Shown here in pieces: positions 1 through 7,398 of a DNA stretch of 26,138 bases (position 1 is the stretch's first letter; each line of letters begins with the position of its first letter). The position numbers and the translations under genes were made by a program. The stretch is from an uncultured Bacteroidia bacterium (GTDB lineage: Bacteria > Bacteroidota > Bacteroidia > Bacteroidales > Prolixibacteraceae). The stretch lies in assembly GCA_903859795.1 (NCBI GenBank), contig CAIOOC010000473.1:1-26138 (forward strand). Direction: 5' to 3'. A model generated the notes under the pieces. It saw nothing but the letters and a program-made list of their open reading frames with translations. It ran no database searches and was not told the DNA's origin.

Positions 1-433
1 CCTTAGCTTCTGCTTTCTTTTCGGCTTTCTTTTCTTTCCTTGCTGTAGCCAAAACCATCTTCATTTCTACCTTACTTCCAATTTGCAAAACATCGACAAG
101 CGACTGAACAGCAATAGTATTATCGCATCTTACAATGGCATGAACTTCGCTATTTTCCTTCTTCTCTTTTCGCAATGCAGGCTCAATTTCCAAAAACTGA
201 ACCTGCTTATTATTGATATAGTATTTCAAATCCTTGGTGACAGAAATAGCTATTTCCTTTGGAGGTTTATTCATTGATTGGGTTTGATTTGCCTGAGGCA
301 GAATCAATTTAATCGTTCCAGGAGTGATCATGGTAGATGCAATAAGAAAGAAAAGCATCAAAAAGAACATGATATCACTGAATGAATTTGAAAATATTTC
401 AAAGGCGTGCTTCCTTGAATTTCTTAAATTCAT
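1..433 (-). CDS. exbD: ExbD/TolR-type biopolymer transport protein, 3' part missing
   Basis: Small inner-membrane protein of the ExbD/TolR family, the partner of ExbB in proton-motive-force-driven energising of outer-membrane processes. The reading frame opens with ATG at 431-433 and stays open to the left edge (144 codons seen). The N-terminus is short and basic (MNLRNSRKHAFE), followed by one membrane segment (about residues 20-45, SDIMFFLMLFFLIAS) containing the single Asp typical of the family, and then a periplasmic domain. The last visible stretch is very Lys/Glu/Ala-rich (KEKKAEKKAEAK), an unusual tail for ExbD. The start lies 2 nt after the exbB stop, so the pair is almost certainly one transcript. 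The family call is secure. Which TonB or Tol system it serves is not visible. Confidence 0.88.
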   Translation of the reverse strand, partial: MNLRNSRKHAFEIFSNSFSDIMFFLMLFFLIASTMITPGTIKLILPQANQTQSMNKPPKEIAISVTKDLKYYINNKQVQFLEIEPALRKEKKENSEVHAIVRCDNTIAVQSLVDVLQIGSKVEMKMVLATARKEKKAEKKAEAK

Positions 434-435
434 TG

Positions 436-1074
436 CTAGTTATTATTAATCAGATCAATAAACCTTACACTTTGTAACTCCCACCTCTGTACCAATTTGT
501 CGACCCTGTTATTTAAATAATGGTAGCCTACAAACGCGATAATGCCAATGCTAAGTCCAACACCCGATGTTATCAACTTTTCGTACAGACCACCGGAGAT
601 CAACGAAATACTGATATTGTCAGCAAGTGAAATATTGTAAAATATCTTTATTACGCCTGCTATGGTTCCGATAAAACCCATCATAGGTGCAACACCTGCG
701 ATAACACCGAGGAAATACAAATTCCCTTCGTACCGATAAACCTCAAGTTTGCCTTCCATCTCCATTTGCTCATGAATATCACGTAAGGGTTTCCCAAGAT
801 TTTGTATCCCCTTTTTCAGTATTCTGGACTCAGAACTATCAGTCGCTTTACATAAGGCAACTGCGGCATCGATTTTGCCATCCTGAACAAGATCCTTTAG
901 TCTTTCAAAAAAATTTGCATCTGCCTTCTTCTGGTTTATGATGAAAAATAGCCTGTCAAAAAAGATATAAACGGAAACAATTGAAAGTAAAAACAACGGA
1001 ACCATCAACCATCCGCCTTTCATTAAAAGATCGAAATACGAAACTTCTGCTGCAATTTGAAATAGAAATATCAT
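436..1074 (-). CDS. exbB: MotA/TolQ/ExbB proton channel family protein
   Basis: Inner-membrane proton-channel subunit that works with the adjacent ExbD. The protein has an N-terminal hydrophobic segment (GGWLMVPLFLLSIVSVYIFF), a cytoplasmic helical stretch, and the paired C-terminal membrane helices with the family pattern PMMGFIGTIAGVIKIF followed by SGGLYEKLITSGVGLSIGIIAF. An upstream in-frame TTG at 1110 would add 12 residues. I prefer ATG at 1074 because the resulting start, MIFLFQIAAEVSYFDLLMKGGW, matches the usual beginning of Bacteroidota homologs. This gives 212 aa, a normal family length. It is followed after 2 nt by exbD. It is divergent from the oadA-type gene, with 271 nt between, in which no clear promoter box was found for either gene. 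Confidence 0.9.
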   Translation of the reverse strand: MIFLFQIAAEVSYFDLLMKGGWLMVPLFLLSIVSVYIFFDRLFFIINQKKADANFFERLKDLVQDGKIDAAVALCKATDSSESRILKKGIQNLGKPLRDIHEQMEMEGKLEVYRYEGNLYFLGVIAGVAPMMGFIGTIAGVIKIFYNISLADNISISLISGGLYEKLITSGVGLSIGIIAFVGYHYLNNRVDKLVQRWELQSVRFIDLINNN

Positions 1075-1345
1075 TAAAAAAACTTTTAGTGAACTTAAAC
1101 ACAAATCCAAATATGTTAATTCCAGTAAAATACCTTGGAACCAACCTGACTTTGACCTGCCAAAGATGGATAAAATATTCCAAATAAAAAAGAAACCGAC
1201 ACCTAAAATCGGGAATAGCGGTTCAATAGGCTGGTATGTTAATATGATTTAAATCATTCTTAATTTTTTAGAATTTTTGTCCCAATATTTCTAATATCCA
1301 AATTTATTGCCGAATTTTGCAGAAAATTTAGTAATAATCTACAAT

Positions 1346-3043
1346 ATGAATCAAGTACTACGTCTAAGGGATGTTACGTTGAGAGACGGCCAGCAATCTC
1401 TATTTGCGACCCGAATGAAACAGTCACAGATTGAGCGTGTTTTGCCGATTTACAAGGAGGCCGGATTCTATGCACTCGAAGTTTGGGGCGGTGCGGTTCC
1501 GGATTCGATAATGCGCTTTCTAAACGAGGACCCCTGGGAACGGCTCGAGAAAATCAAGAAAGAGATTGGAAATATTTCCCATCTTACTGCTCTCTCCAGA
1601 GGTCGTAATCTTTTTGGATACAACCCATATCCTGAAGAGGTGATTGAAGGATTTAACCGAAACGCAGTTCAATCCGGCATTTCAATCATGCGTATTTTTG
1701 ATGCATTAAATGATACCAGCAACATAAAGTCGACAATAAAATATGTCAAAGAAAACGGTGGACTGGCCGATTGTGTGGTTTGTTATACTGTAGATCCAAA
1801 ATTTACCCGTAAAGAGAGATTTCTTGCCCGGTTGAAGGGGAAACCACTACCCAAAGCTATATTTACGAACGAGTATTTTGTAAACATGGCAAAGGAACTT
1901 GAAGCAATGGGAGCCGACATGATTACCCTCAAGGATATGGCAGGATTAGTACCTCCTCACAGGGTCAGTCAGATCATAAAATCGTTTAAAAAACAGATCA
2001 AAATTCCAATTGACTTTCACACACACTGTACACCGGGCTTTGGCTTAGCATCATCATTGGCTGCGATTGTTAGCGGAGTAGATATTCTTGACACTGCGAT
2101 CCTCAATTTTGCAGGAGGTCCTGCAGCTCCGGCATTTGAGTTGATACAGATATTCTGCACTAAGTTAGGGATTGAAACCGGAATAAACCTTGATGCAATT
2201 GTCCGTATCAACAAAATATTAAAAGATATCCGTATTGAAATGGGCGATATCGATAGTTACAAAATATTCCCAATCGAATTTGATATCACCAAAGATATAT
2301 TGCCACCACATATCGACAAGTTGTTCGATTACGCGATAAAATACGCCAAATCAGACAATGAAGAGGCTTTAATGGATACTTGCGGACAAATTGAGAAATA
2401 TTTTAATTTCCCGGATCCCGATGAGAAGGTAAAATTTGCGGAAGTACCCGGCGGAATGTATACCAATATGCTATCACAGTTGAAACAACTGAAGCAGGAA
2501 GATCTGTTACCCCGGGTACTTGAGGTAATTCCAACTGTCCGTCTGGCTGCAGGATGTCCCCCGTTAGTCACACCTACAAGTCAAATCGTGGGTGCCCAGG
2601 CTGTGAATTGCGTGATTGATGAAAAAAACGGCAAACCATTCTACAGCAACAATTCAAATCAGTTTGTTAATCTGGTTAAAGGATCTTATGGCAAAACGCC
2701 CATACCGGTCGATCCCGATTTCCGTGAAAAAATCGCAGGTACACGTGAAGAGATCCCGTTTAATACATCAAATTACGAAAAACAACCCAATCCGTCGTTT
2801 CCAAAATATGGTGAAAACGTAAAACTTGCATCAAACGAAAAGGAGGAGTTATTGCTTGAACTATTTCCCACTGTAGCAAACAAATTCCTGCAAGATAAAA
2901 TTGAGCGTATTTATGGTACTCAGCTTAAGGCTGAAGAGGCAAAAAAACAACAAGCCTATGAAGCTGAAGTTGAGAAATATAATGCCTTATCTGATGAAGA
3001 AAAACAGGAAAGATTAATTGATGGGTTATACCATTGGAACTAA
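1346..3043 (+). CDS. Biotin-dependent carboxyltransferase subunit (oxaloacetate decarboxylase alpha / pyruvate carboxylase subunit B type)
   Basis: Cytoplasmic carboxyltransferase that moves CO2 between a carboxybiotin and an oxoacid (pyruvate/oxaloacetate class). The TIM-barrel HMGL-like domain fills the N-terminal half: RDGQQS (metal-binding Asp14), ITLKDMAG (Lys196, the lysine that is carbamylated in the family) and HTHCTPGF (His225 and His227 as metal ligands). The PYC/OADA conserved domain follows (for example PGGMYTNMLSQLKQL). At 565 aa the protein ends in a charged helical tail (EEAKKQQAYEAEVEKY) with no MKM-type biotinyl-lysine domain, so the biotin carrier must be a separate protein not seen here. 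A TTG at 1307 would give a longer frame, but ATG at 1346 begins exactly at the conserved MNQVLRLRDVTLRDG. Choosing between oxaloacetate decarboxylase, pyruvate carboxylase and methylmalonyl-CoA carboxyltransferase 5S is not possible from this gene alone. Confidence 0.88.
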   Translation: MNQVLRLRDVTLRDGQQSLFATRMKQSQIERVLPIYKEAGFYALEVWGGAVPDSIMRFLNEDPWERLEKIKKEIGNISHLTALSRGRNLFGYNPYPEEVIEGFNRNAVQSGISIMRIFDALNDTSNIKSTIKYVKENGGLADCVVCYTVDPKFTRKERFLARLKGKPLPKAIFTNEYFVNMAKELEAMGADMITLKDMAGLVPPHRVSQIIKSFKKQIKIPIDFHTHCTPGFGLASSLAAIVSGVDILDTAILNFAGGPAAPAFELIQIFCTKLGIETGINLDAIVRINKILKDIRIEMGDIDSYKIFPIEFDITKDILPPHIDKLFDYAIKYAKSDNEEALMDTCGQIEKYFNFPDPDEKVKFAEVPGGMYTNMLSQLKQLKQEDLLPRVLEVIPTVRLAAGCPPLVTPTSQIVGAQAVNCVIDEKNGKPFYSNNSNQFVNLVKGSYGKTPIPVDPDFREKIAGTREEIPFNTSNYEKQPNPSFPKYGENVKLASNEKEELLLELFPTVANKFLQDKIERIYGTQLKAEEAKKQQAYEAEVEKYNALSDEEKQERLIDGLYHWN

Positions 3044-3281
3044 ATAGATATTATGAAATTCAATTCTATTAATATGAAGGTTGTTCAGATGGCAGCCAGT
3101 AAGTGGGAGGTTGCTAGTGGCACAAGTCACCTTGCAACTGACAAATTTCTTCTTACAACGGGGTGTTTACAGACTTTCTCAGGCAAAAAACTGGTCGATT
3201 CAAGACCAGGGAAAAGACTCCAGGGAAAAGGATTCCGTCCAAACCATCCTTAATCTTAAGACTCACTTACGTAATTTAAAG
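3044..3281. other. Non-coding spacer with degenerate short repeats
   Basis: No convincing gene lies between the carboxyltransferase gene and the terminator before groEL. Open frames of 66-85 codons exist but resemble no family and have no initiation signals. The stretch holds a two-copy direct repeat (ccagggaaaagact at 3206-3219, ccagggaaaaggat at 3220-3233), a 6-bp inverted repeat (ctggtc 3191-3196 / gaccag 3204-3209) and a GT/CA-biased tract (about 3090-3140) that looks like the decayed low-complexity spacer DNA common in this phylum. Confidence 0.45.
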
Positions 3282-3325
3282 AAAAAAGTCCGAGCGCAAC
3301 TTAGAGTTGCACCCGGACTTTTTTT
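3282..3325. terminator. Bidirectional rho-independent terminator
   Basis: The hairpin has arms AAAAAAGTCCG (3282-3292) and CGGACTTTTTT (3314-3324). An inner stem GCAAC/GTTGC (3296-3300 / 3306-3310) surrounds a 5-nt loop. The A-run on one side and T-run on the other let it stop transcription from both sides: the carboxyltransferase gene from the left and groEL from the right. Both genes converge here. Confidence 0.9.
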
Positions 3326-3350
3326 TGGATTTATATAATTGGTTGATGGA

Positions 3351-4988
3351 TTACATCATCCCACCCATACCTCCACCCATTCCGCCTTGTGGCATCATAG
3401 CTGGCTTGTCTTCTTTTTCTTCAACGAGTACGCATTCGGTTGTCAGGAACATTCCGGCAATTGAAGCTGCATTTTCCAAGGCAACACGGGTAACTTTGGC
3501 TGGATCAATAACACCTGATTCGAATAGGTTTTGGAACACATCAAGACGTGCATTGTATCCATAATCGTCTTTACCTTCCTTGATTTTCTGAACAATTACA
3601 GCCCCTTCGAGTCCTGCATTGAATACAATCTGACGGGTAGGCTCTTCGATAGCACGTTTCACTATTTCGATACCGGTTGTTTCATCTTCATTGTCGCCAG
3701 TAAGCCCTTCAAGGACACTTATAGCCCGAAGATAAGCTACACCACCACCAGGTACAATGCCTTCTTCGACAGCAGCACGGGTGGCATGCAGAGCATCATC
3801 AACACGGTCTTTTTTCTCTTTCATTTCAACTTCAGAAGAAGCACCTACATAAAGAACGGCAACTCCACCGGAAAGTTTTGCAAGACGTTCCTGCAGTTTT
3901 TCACGATCGTAATCAGAAGTGGTTGTTTCTATCTGTTTTTTGATCTGAGCAACACGGGCAGCGATATTTGAAGGATCGCCGGCACCATTAACGATAGTAG
4001 TTGTATCCTTATTAACTGTAAGTTTCTCTGCACGTCCCAACATCTCAAGAGTAGTATCTTCAAGTTTCATACCTTTCTCTTCGGTTATAACAGTACCACC
4101 GGTAAGGATAGCCAGGTCTTCAAGCATTTCTTTACGACGATCACCAAATCCAGGAGCTTTAACGGCACAAACTTTCAATCCGGCACGGAGACGGTTAACA
4201 ACAAGAGTCGCAAGAGCTTCACCTTCGATATCTTCAGAGATAATCATCAATGCGCGCCCTGACTGGTGTGTAGCCTCAAGAATAGGAACCAATTCTTTCA
4301 TTGATCCGATTTTTTTGTCGTGAATCAGGATGAAAGGATTCTCCATTTCGGTTGACATCTTTTCAGTATCAGTTACAAAATAAGGAGAGATATACCCGCG
4401 ATCGAACTGCATTCCTTCAACAAGGTCAACATATGTTTCGGTACCCTTTGCTTCTTCTACTGTGATAACACCTTCTTTGTGAACTTTTTCCATCGCTTCT
4501 GCAATCAGTTTCCCAATTTCAGCATCGTTATTTGCAGCAATGCGTGCAACCTGTTCGATTTTGCTGTAATCGTCCCCTACAGTTTTGGCCTGATTTTTAA
4601 TACTCTCGACAACTTTGATAACGGCCTTGTCGATACCCCGCTTCAAATCCATTGGATTAGCTCCGGCGGTAACGTTTTTTAATCCGACACTGATAATCGA
4701 CTGAGCAAGAACTGTGGCAGTTGTAGTTCCGTCGCCGGCATCATCGCTAGTTTTTGAAGCTACCTCCTTAACCAGGTGAGCACCCATATTGGCATATGGA
4801 TCAGATAGTTCAATCTCTTTTGCAACAGTTACACCGTCCTTGGTAACCTGTGGCGCACCAAATTTCTTTTCAATAATAACATTACGACCTTTAGGACCTA
4901 AAGTCACTTTTACTGCATCTGCAAGTTGGTCAACACCCTTTTTTAGCTTTTCGCGGGCTTCAATATTAAATTTAATCTCTTTTGCCAT
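3351..4988 (-). CDS. groEL: 60 kDa chaperonin GroEL
   Basis: Cytoplasmic chaperonin that forms the double-ring folding chamber with GroES. At 545 aa it has the normal family length. The N-terminus MAKEIKFNIEAREKLKKG, the ATP-site segments VTLGPKGRNV and GDGTTTATVLAQ (catalytic Asp86), the apical-domain sequence KAPGFGDRRKEMLEDLA and the closing GGMGGGMGGMM repeat are all present. No frame disruption is seen. It lies 39 nt after groES on the same strand and ends just before a strong bidirectional terminator, so groES-groEL is a two-gene operon. Confidence 0.99.
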   Translation of the reverse strand: MAKEIKFNIEAREKLKKGVDQLADAVKVTLGPKGRNVIIEKKFGAPQVTKDGVTVAKEIELSDPYANMGAHLVKEVASKTSDDAGDGTTTATVLAQSIISVGLKNVTAGANPMDLKRGIDKAVIKVVESIKNQAKTVGDDYSKIEQVARIAANNDAEIGKLIAEAMEKVHKEGVITVEEAKGTETYVDLVEGMQFDRGYISPYFVTDTEKMSTEMENPFILIHDKKIGSMKELVPILEATHQSGRALMIISEDIEGEALATLVVNRLRAGLKVCAVKAPGFGDRRKEMLEDLAILTGGTVITEEKGMKLEDTTLEMLGRAEKLTVNKDTTTIVNGAGDPSNIAARVAQIKKQIETTTSDYDREKLQERLAKLSGGVAVLYVGASSEVEMKEKKDRVDDALHATRAAVEEGIVPGGGVAYLRAISVLEGLTGDNEDETTGIEIVKRAIEEPTRQIVFNAGLEGAVIVQKIKEGKDDYGYNARLDVFQNLFESGVIDPAKVTRVALENAASIAGMFLTTECVLVEEKEDKPAMMPQGGMGGGMGGMM

Positions 4989-5027
4989 TGTTTAATGTGT
5001 TTAGAAAATAATCAATAAATTAGTCAA

Positions 5028-5306
5028 TTAAGCGATAAAAAGTACATCAGACTGGGAAATCAACAAATAGTCACTCCCCTCAATTGTTAGCTCCGTCCCT
5101 GAATACTTTCCGTAAAATACAGTATCGCCAACTTTTACTTCCATGGTTTCGTCTTTTTTTGCGATTCCCACAAGGACTACTTTACCTGCAAGGGGTTTTT
5201 CTTTCGCCGAGTCAGGGATTATGATACCACCTGCTGTTTTCGTAATTGCTTGCTGCGGCTCGACCAATACTTTGCCGGCAAGGATTTTTCCTTTAAGTTC
5301 TGCCAT
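5028..5306 (-). CDS. groES: 10 kDa co-chaperonin GroES
   Basis: Co-chaperonin lid for GroEL. It is 92 aa from ATG at 5306 (MAELKGKILAGKVLVEPQQ). A longer frame from TTG at 5333 adds nine residues that are not part of the family. The mobile loop (KTAGGIIIPDSAKEKPLAGKVV, about residues 23-44) and the C-terminal YLLISQSDVLFI strand are typical. It is the first gene of the groESL operon. No CIRCE element (TTAGCACTC-N9-GAGTGCTAA) is visible upstream, so HrcA control of the usual kind is not supported. A Bacteroidota-like promoter candidate lies 44-70 nt upstream. Confidence 0.97.
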   Translation of the reverse strand: MAELKGKILAGKVLVEPQQAITKTAGGIIIPDSAKEKPLAGKVVLVGIAKKDETMEVKVGDTVFYGKYSGTELTIEGSDYLLISQSDVLFIA

Positions 5307-5349
5307 TTCAAATTTTATTTTATAATTAGACAATAGTTTATCGTTGTAT

Positions 5350-5376
5350 CAAAGTATCTAACAGAAAATATGCCAA
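5350..5376 (-). promoter_or_regulatory. Candidate promoter of groES-groEL
   Basis: Read on the minus strand, ATACTTTG ends at 5350 and a TTG lies at 5374-5376. This resembles the phylum's TTG ... TAnnTTTG arrangement, but the first two bases of the -7 box are transposed and the spacing is short (16 nt). The predicted start of transcription would leave a 5' leader of about 37 nt before the groES ATG. It is a weak match. Confidence 0.3.
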
Positions 5377-5549
5377 ATGGGGCCAATACCCATTTTGTCA
5401 AGTTCTCACGCCATTTTCACTTAAAACATTTTGGTGATGAATTCTCCTGACTAATAACAATCAGGAATATAGTGCTTTATCGAATAAAAATTACTGACAT
5501 AATACACTGACAACTTGGCATTGACTCAATATCCTGTCAATAAACAGTA
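5377..5549. other. Spacer between groES promoter region and secG terminator
   Basis: No gene was seen. It contains a small inverted repeat (TCCTGA 5445-5450 / TCAGGA 5461-5466, 10-nt loop) of unknown meaning. No CIRCE-like or other recognised heat-shock operator was found. Confidence 0.4.
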
Positions 5550-5587
5550 AAAAAGCCCGGTTCGTCAAACGAAAAATCGGGCTTTTT
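5550..5587 (-). terminator. Rho-independent terminator after secG
   Basis: The arms are AAAAAGCCCG (5550-5559) and CGGGCTTTTT (5578-5587), with an inner TTCG/CGAA pairing. On the minus strand the hairpin lies about 80 nt after the secG stop and ends in a T-run, so it closes the sigma-54 regulator/lptE/TPR/secG transcript. No gene approaches it on the plus strand. Confidence 0.85.
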
Positions 5588-5665
5588 ATTTGTATTTTAG
5601 TATTAAATTCGACTCAAGGGAGAAATCCGGCCCGTTAATACTGTATGGGCGGGTTAAAACCACCT

Positions 5666-5995
5666 TTATTTTTTAGTTGAATCGCGAACTGCCTGTGGAA
5701 AATTAGGAACCTGAGTTGGATCCTGAACATGTTGAATCTGCTCTTCAATGGCAGATTTTTGCATTTCACCCTTACGCGGAAGGAAAGCGGTTGAAGAAAT
5801 AGAAAGAACAACAAGTGCGATGGCCAGAATCCATGTTGCTTTCTCCAGAAAATCGGTGGTTCTGCGAACCCCCATAACCTGATTTGAAGATGAGAAAGAA
5901 GATGCAAGACCACCCCCTTTTGAGTTCTGAACCAATACTAACAATACCAGTAAGGCACAAACAATAAAAATTATAACAATAATAAATGAATACAT
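5666..5995 (-). CDS. secG: Preprotein translocase subunit SecG
   Basis: Small inner-membrane subunit of the SecYEG translocon. At 109 aa it has the two-helix layout: helix 1 at about residues 3-23, then the hallmark VQNSKGGGLASSFSSSNQVMGVRRTTDFLEKATW loop, and helix 2 at about 53-70. The hydrophilic tail (residues 72-109) is longer than in E. coli, which is usual in this phylum. The start ATG (5993-5995) is 4 nt after the stop of the TPR gene, and a terminator follows, so secG is the last gene of the operon. Confidence 0.95.
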   Translation of the reverse strand: MYSFIIVIIFIVCALLVLLVLVQNSKGGGLASSFSSSNQVMGVRRTTDFLEKATWILAIALVVLSISSTAFLPRKGEMQKSAIEEQIQHVQDPTQVPNFPQAVRDSTKK

Positions 5996-5999
5996 TGGA

Positions 6000-6818
6000 T
6001 TACTTATTTAGCAGATTTGTAACTTCTTCTATTTGTCGCGCAAAATAAGCACTTTTTTCGGGATATTTCAAACTTAATTTTTCAAAAGCATTGATTGCCT
6101 TTTGAAATAGACCTTGATTCATATAAATCCGGGCTAAAGTCTCTGTAATAAATTCATCCTTCTCGCCTATTTTTTCTGTCTGGGCGTTAATTCGTTCTCC
6201 AATATCAGGATTTTCAATTTGCCTGACGGTGAACGCCGGATTATCCTTAATAAACCGGTTTATCAGATCATCCTTTTGATCTGACTGTTTTTTCCTTGTC
6301 TTCTTCAGAGGAAGGTCACTAATACTCTTGTCCGATACTGAAGGCAAATTTGCCTTTTCATCCTCAACATTGTCAATGGAGTAGAAAGTGTCAGAAAGCT
6401 CGAAATTCAACAAATCTAACCCCTCTAGATCCTCCTTTTTTGAAACTTGCCGAATTATCTCCTGCGGATTCTCTTTCCTCTCATCATTGTGATCAGTCAA
6501 CTCCATCATCCGGGGATCATTGCGGGCCGAAGCGGCATGGATTTCAAGTGAAACGTCAATTTTCTCCTCCTCTTTGGTACGTCCTGGATTCAGAATGTGA
6601 TATAAGATTGTACGATCGGTAGCATGCAGAGCAGTAGTTTTCAATTGCCCCGCAAAGCGAAAGTTATTTTCCGACTGAAGATTCCGTGTATAGAGAAGAT
6701 GAGCAGTCTGAAAATAGGGAAATTCATCCAGGATTTCACGTAATTCACCAATAGTCCGCTCACTTAAGATTGCAGAGTTTTCCATATATCGCAATAATTG
6801 ATCACGCGTCATCGACAT
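6000..6818 (-). CDS. TPR-containing protein conserved next to secG
   Basis: This 272-aa protein has no catalytic motif that I recognise. The N-terminus (about residues 1-80, DQLLRYMENSAILSE followed by LREILDEFPYFQTAHLLYTR) is a helical domain. The middle is charged and probably disordered (about 95-210, including LPLKKTRKKQSDQKDD). The C-terminus has a tetratricopeptide-like unit (ETLARIYMNQGLFQKAINAFEKL, then LKYPEKSAYFARQIEE, about residues 222-270). No signal peptide or membrane segment is visible, so it is probably cytoplasmic. The position between lptE and secG is, from general knowledge, a recurring arrangement in Bacteroidales, which suggests an envelope-biogenesis role. That role is inference. 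The start could be Met1 (6818) or Met3 (6812). Confidence 0.8.
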   Translation of the reverse strand: MSMTRDQLLRYMENSAILSERTIGELREILDEFPYFQTAHLLYTRNLQSENNFRFAGQLKTTALHATDRTILYHILNPGRTKEEEKIDVSLEIHAASARNDPRMMELTDHNDERKENPQEIIRQVSKKEDLEGLDLLNFELSDTFYSIDNVEDEKANLPSVSDKSISDLPLKKTRKKQSDQKDDLINRFIKDNPAFTVRQIENPDIGERINAQTEKIGEKDEFITETLARIYMNQGLFQKAINAFEKLSLKYPEKSAYFARQIEEVTNLLNK

Positions 6819-6855
6819 ACGAATTCTTCCTTTAAATTATTCAATATAGGGTAAA

Positions 6856-7395
6856 TTACCAGTTTGCAACTGATTTATTAAATATGTCATCCATTAACTG
6901 AGCTACAATAACCTCAACCGCGGTACTTTCGACGCTATTTAGTGACTGAGTACTCTCCCAGTCATAATAAGCTGAAAAAGATGTATTAAAATCCTGGGTA
7001 TGATCCTTATTATTTACGAATACTACTTTCACAGAAACGGTCAACCTGTTCATTGAGGCAAAATCTTTTCCTGTGCTCCCGGACTGCTGTATAGACAACG
7101 GCCGGATATCATAACCAGTAATTTCTCCGGAAAATTCCAGATCGCCCTGATCTCTTCCCATCGATAAACCCGATTCATTTACGAATTTATCTTTCATCGC
7201 TTCTGTAAAAGTTTGGCTCAGTGTAGGGTTGACTACCCTGGCCCTGTTCTGAAAGTAATCAACAAAGACAGTCTTTACAGCAGGAGAAATGGACGCACCA
7301 GTAAAGGAATAGCTAATTTTACAACCATCTACCAAAACCGTTAGTGCCAAAATTGATACAACAAAAAAGGATAATTTATTGGGTTGCTTATTCAT
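6856..7395 (-). CDS. lptE: LptE-like LPS assembly lipoprotein
   Basis: Outer-membrane lipoprotein of the LptE family, the partner of LptD in placing lipopolysaccharide on the cell surface. The 179-aa protein begins with a lipoprotein leader: basic n-region, hydrophobic stretch (residues 8-22) and Cys25 in the context LVDGC. The Asp at -2 is atypical for a lipobox, though Gly at -1 and Val at -3 fit. The mature part follows the family pattern (KISYSFTGASISPAVKTVFVDYF, then LEFSGEITGYDIRP and the C-terminal VAQLMDDIFNKS helix). It starts 3 nt after the sigma-54 regulator stop, so the two are co-transcribed. LptE families are divergent, so the assignment rests on pattern plus context. Confidence 0.85.
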   Translation of the reverse strand: MNKQPNKLSFFVVSILALTVLVDGCKISYSFTGASISPAVKTVFVDYFQNRARVVNPTLSQTFTEAMKDKFVNESGLSMGRDQGDLEFSGEITGYDIRPLSIQQSGSTGKDFASMNRLTVSVKVVFVNNKDHTQDFNTSFSAYYDWESTQSLNSVESTAVEVIVAQLMDDIFNKSVANW

Positions 7396-7398
7396 TAA

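Noticed and set aside
1075..1345. Overlapping frames on both strands upstream of exbB and the carboxyltransferase gene
   Set aside because: They cover spacer and the exbB 5' end and have no family features. No perfect TAnnTTTG box was found in this divergent region.
3118..3136. TGGCAC ... TTGCA resembling a sigma-54 -24/-12 promoter
   Set aside because: The spacing is 3 nt too long for the strict GG-N10-GC geometry, and no gene follows on the plus strand before a terminator.
3053..3338. Small plus-strand open frames after the carboxyltransferase gene
   Set aside because: No family resemblance and no initiation signals. They run through repeat-like spacer and into the terminator hairpin.
3531..3971. 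146-codon plus-strand frame opposite groEL
   Set aside because: Antisense shadow of a highly conserved gene. The composition follows the groEL codons and there is no independent signal.
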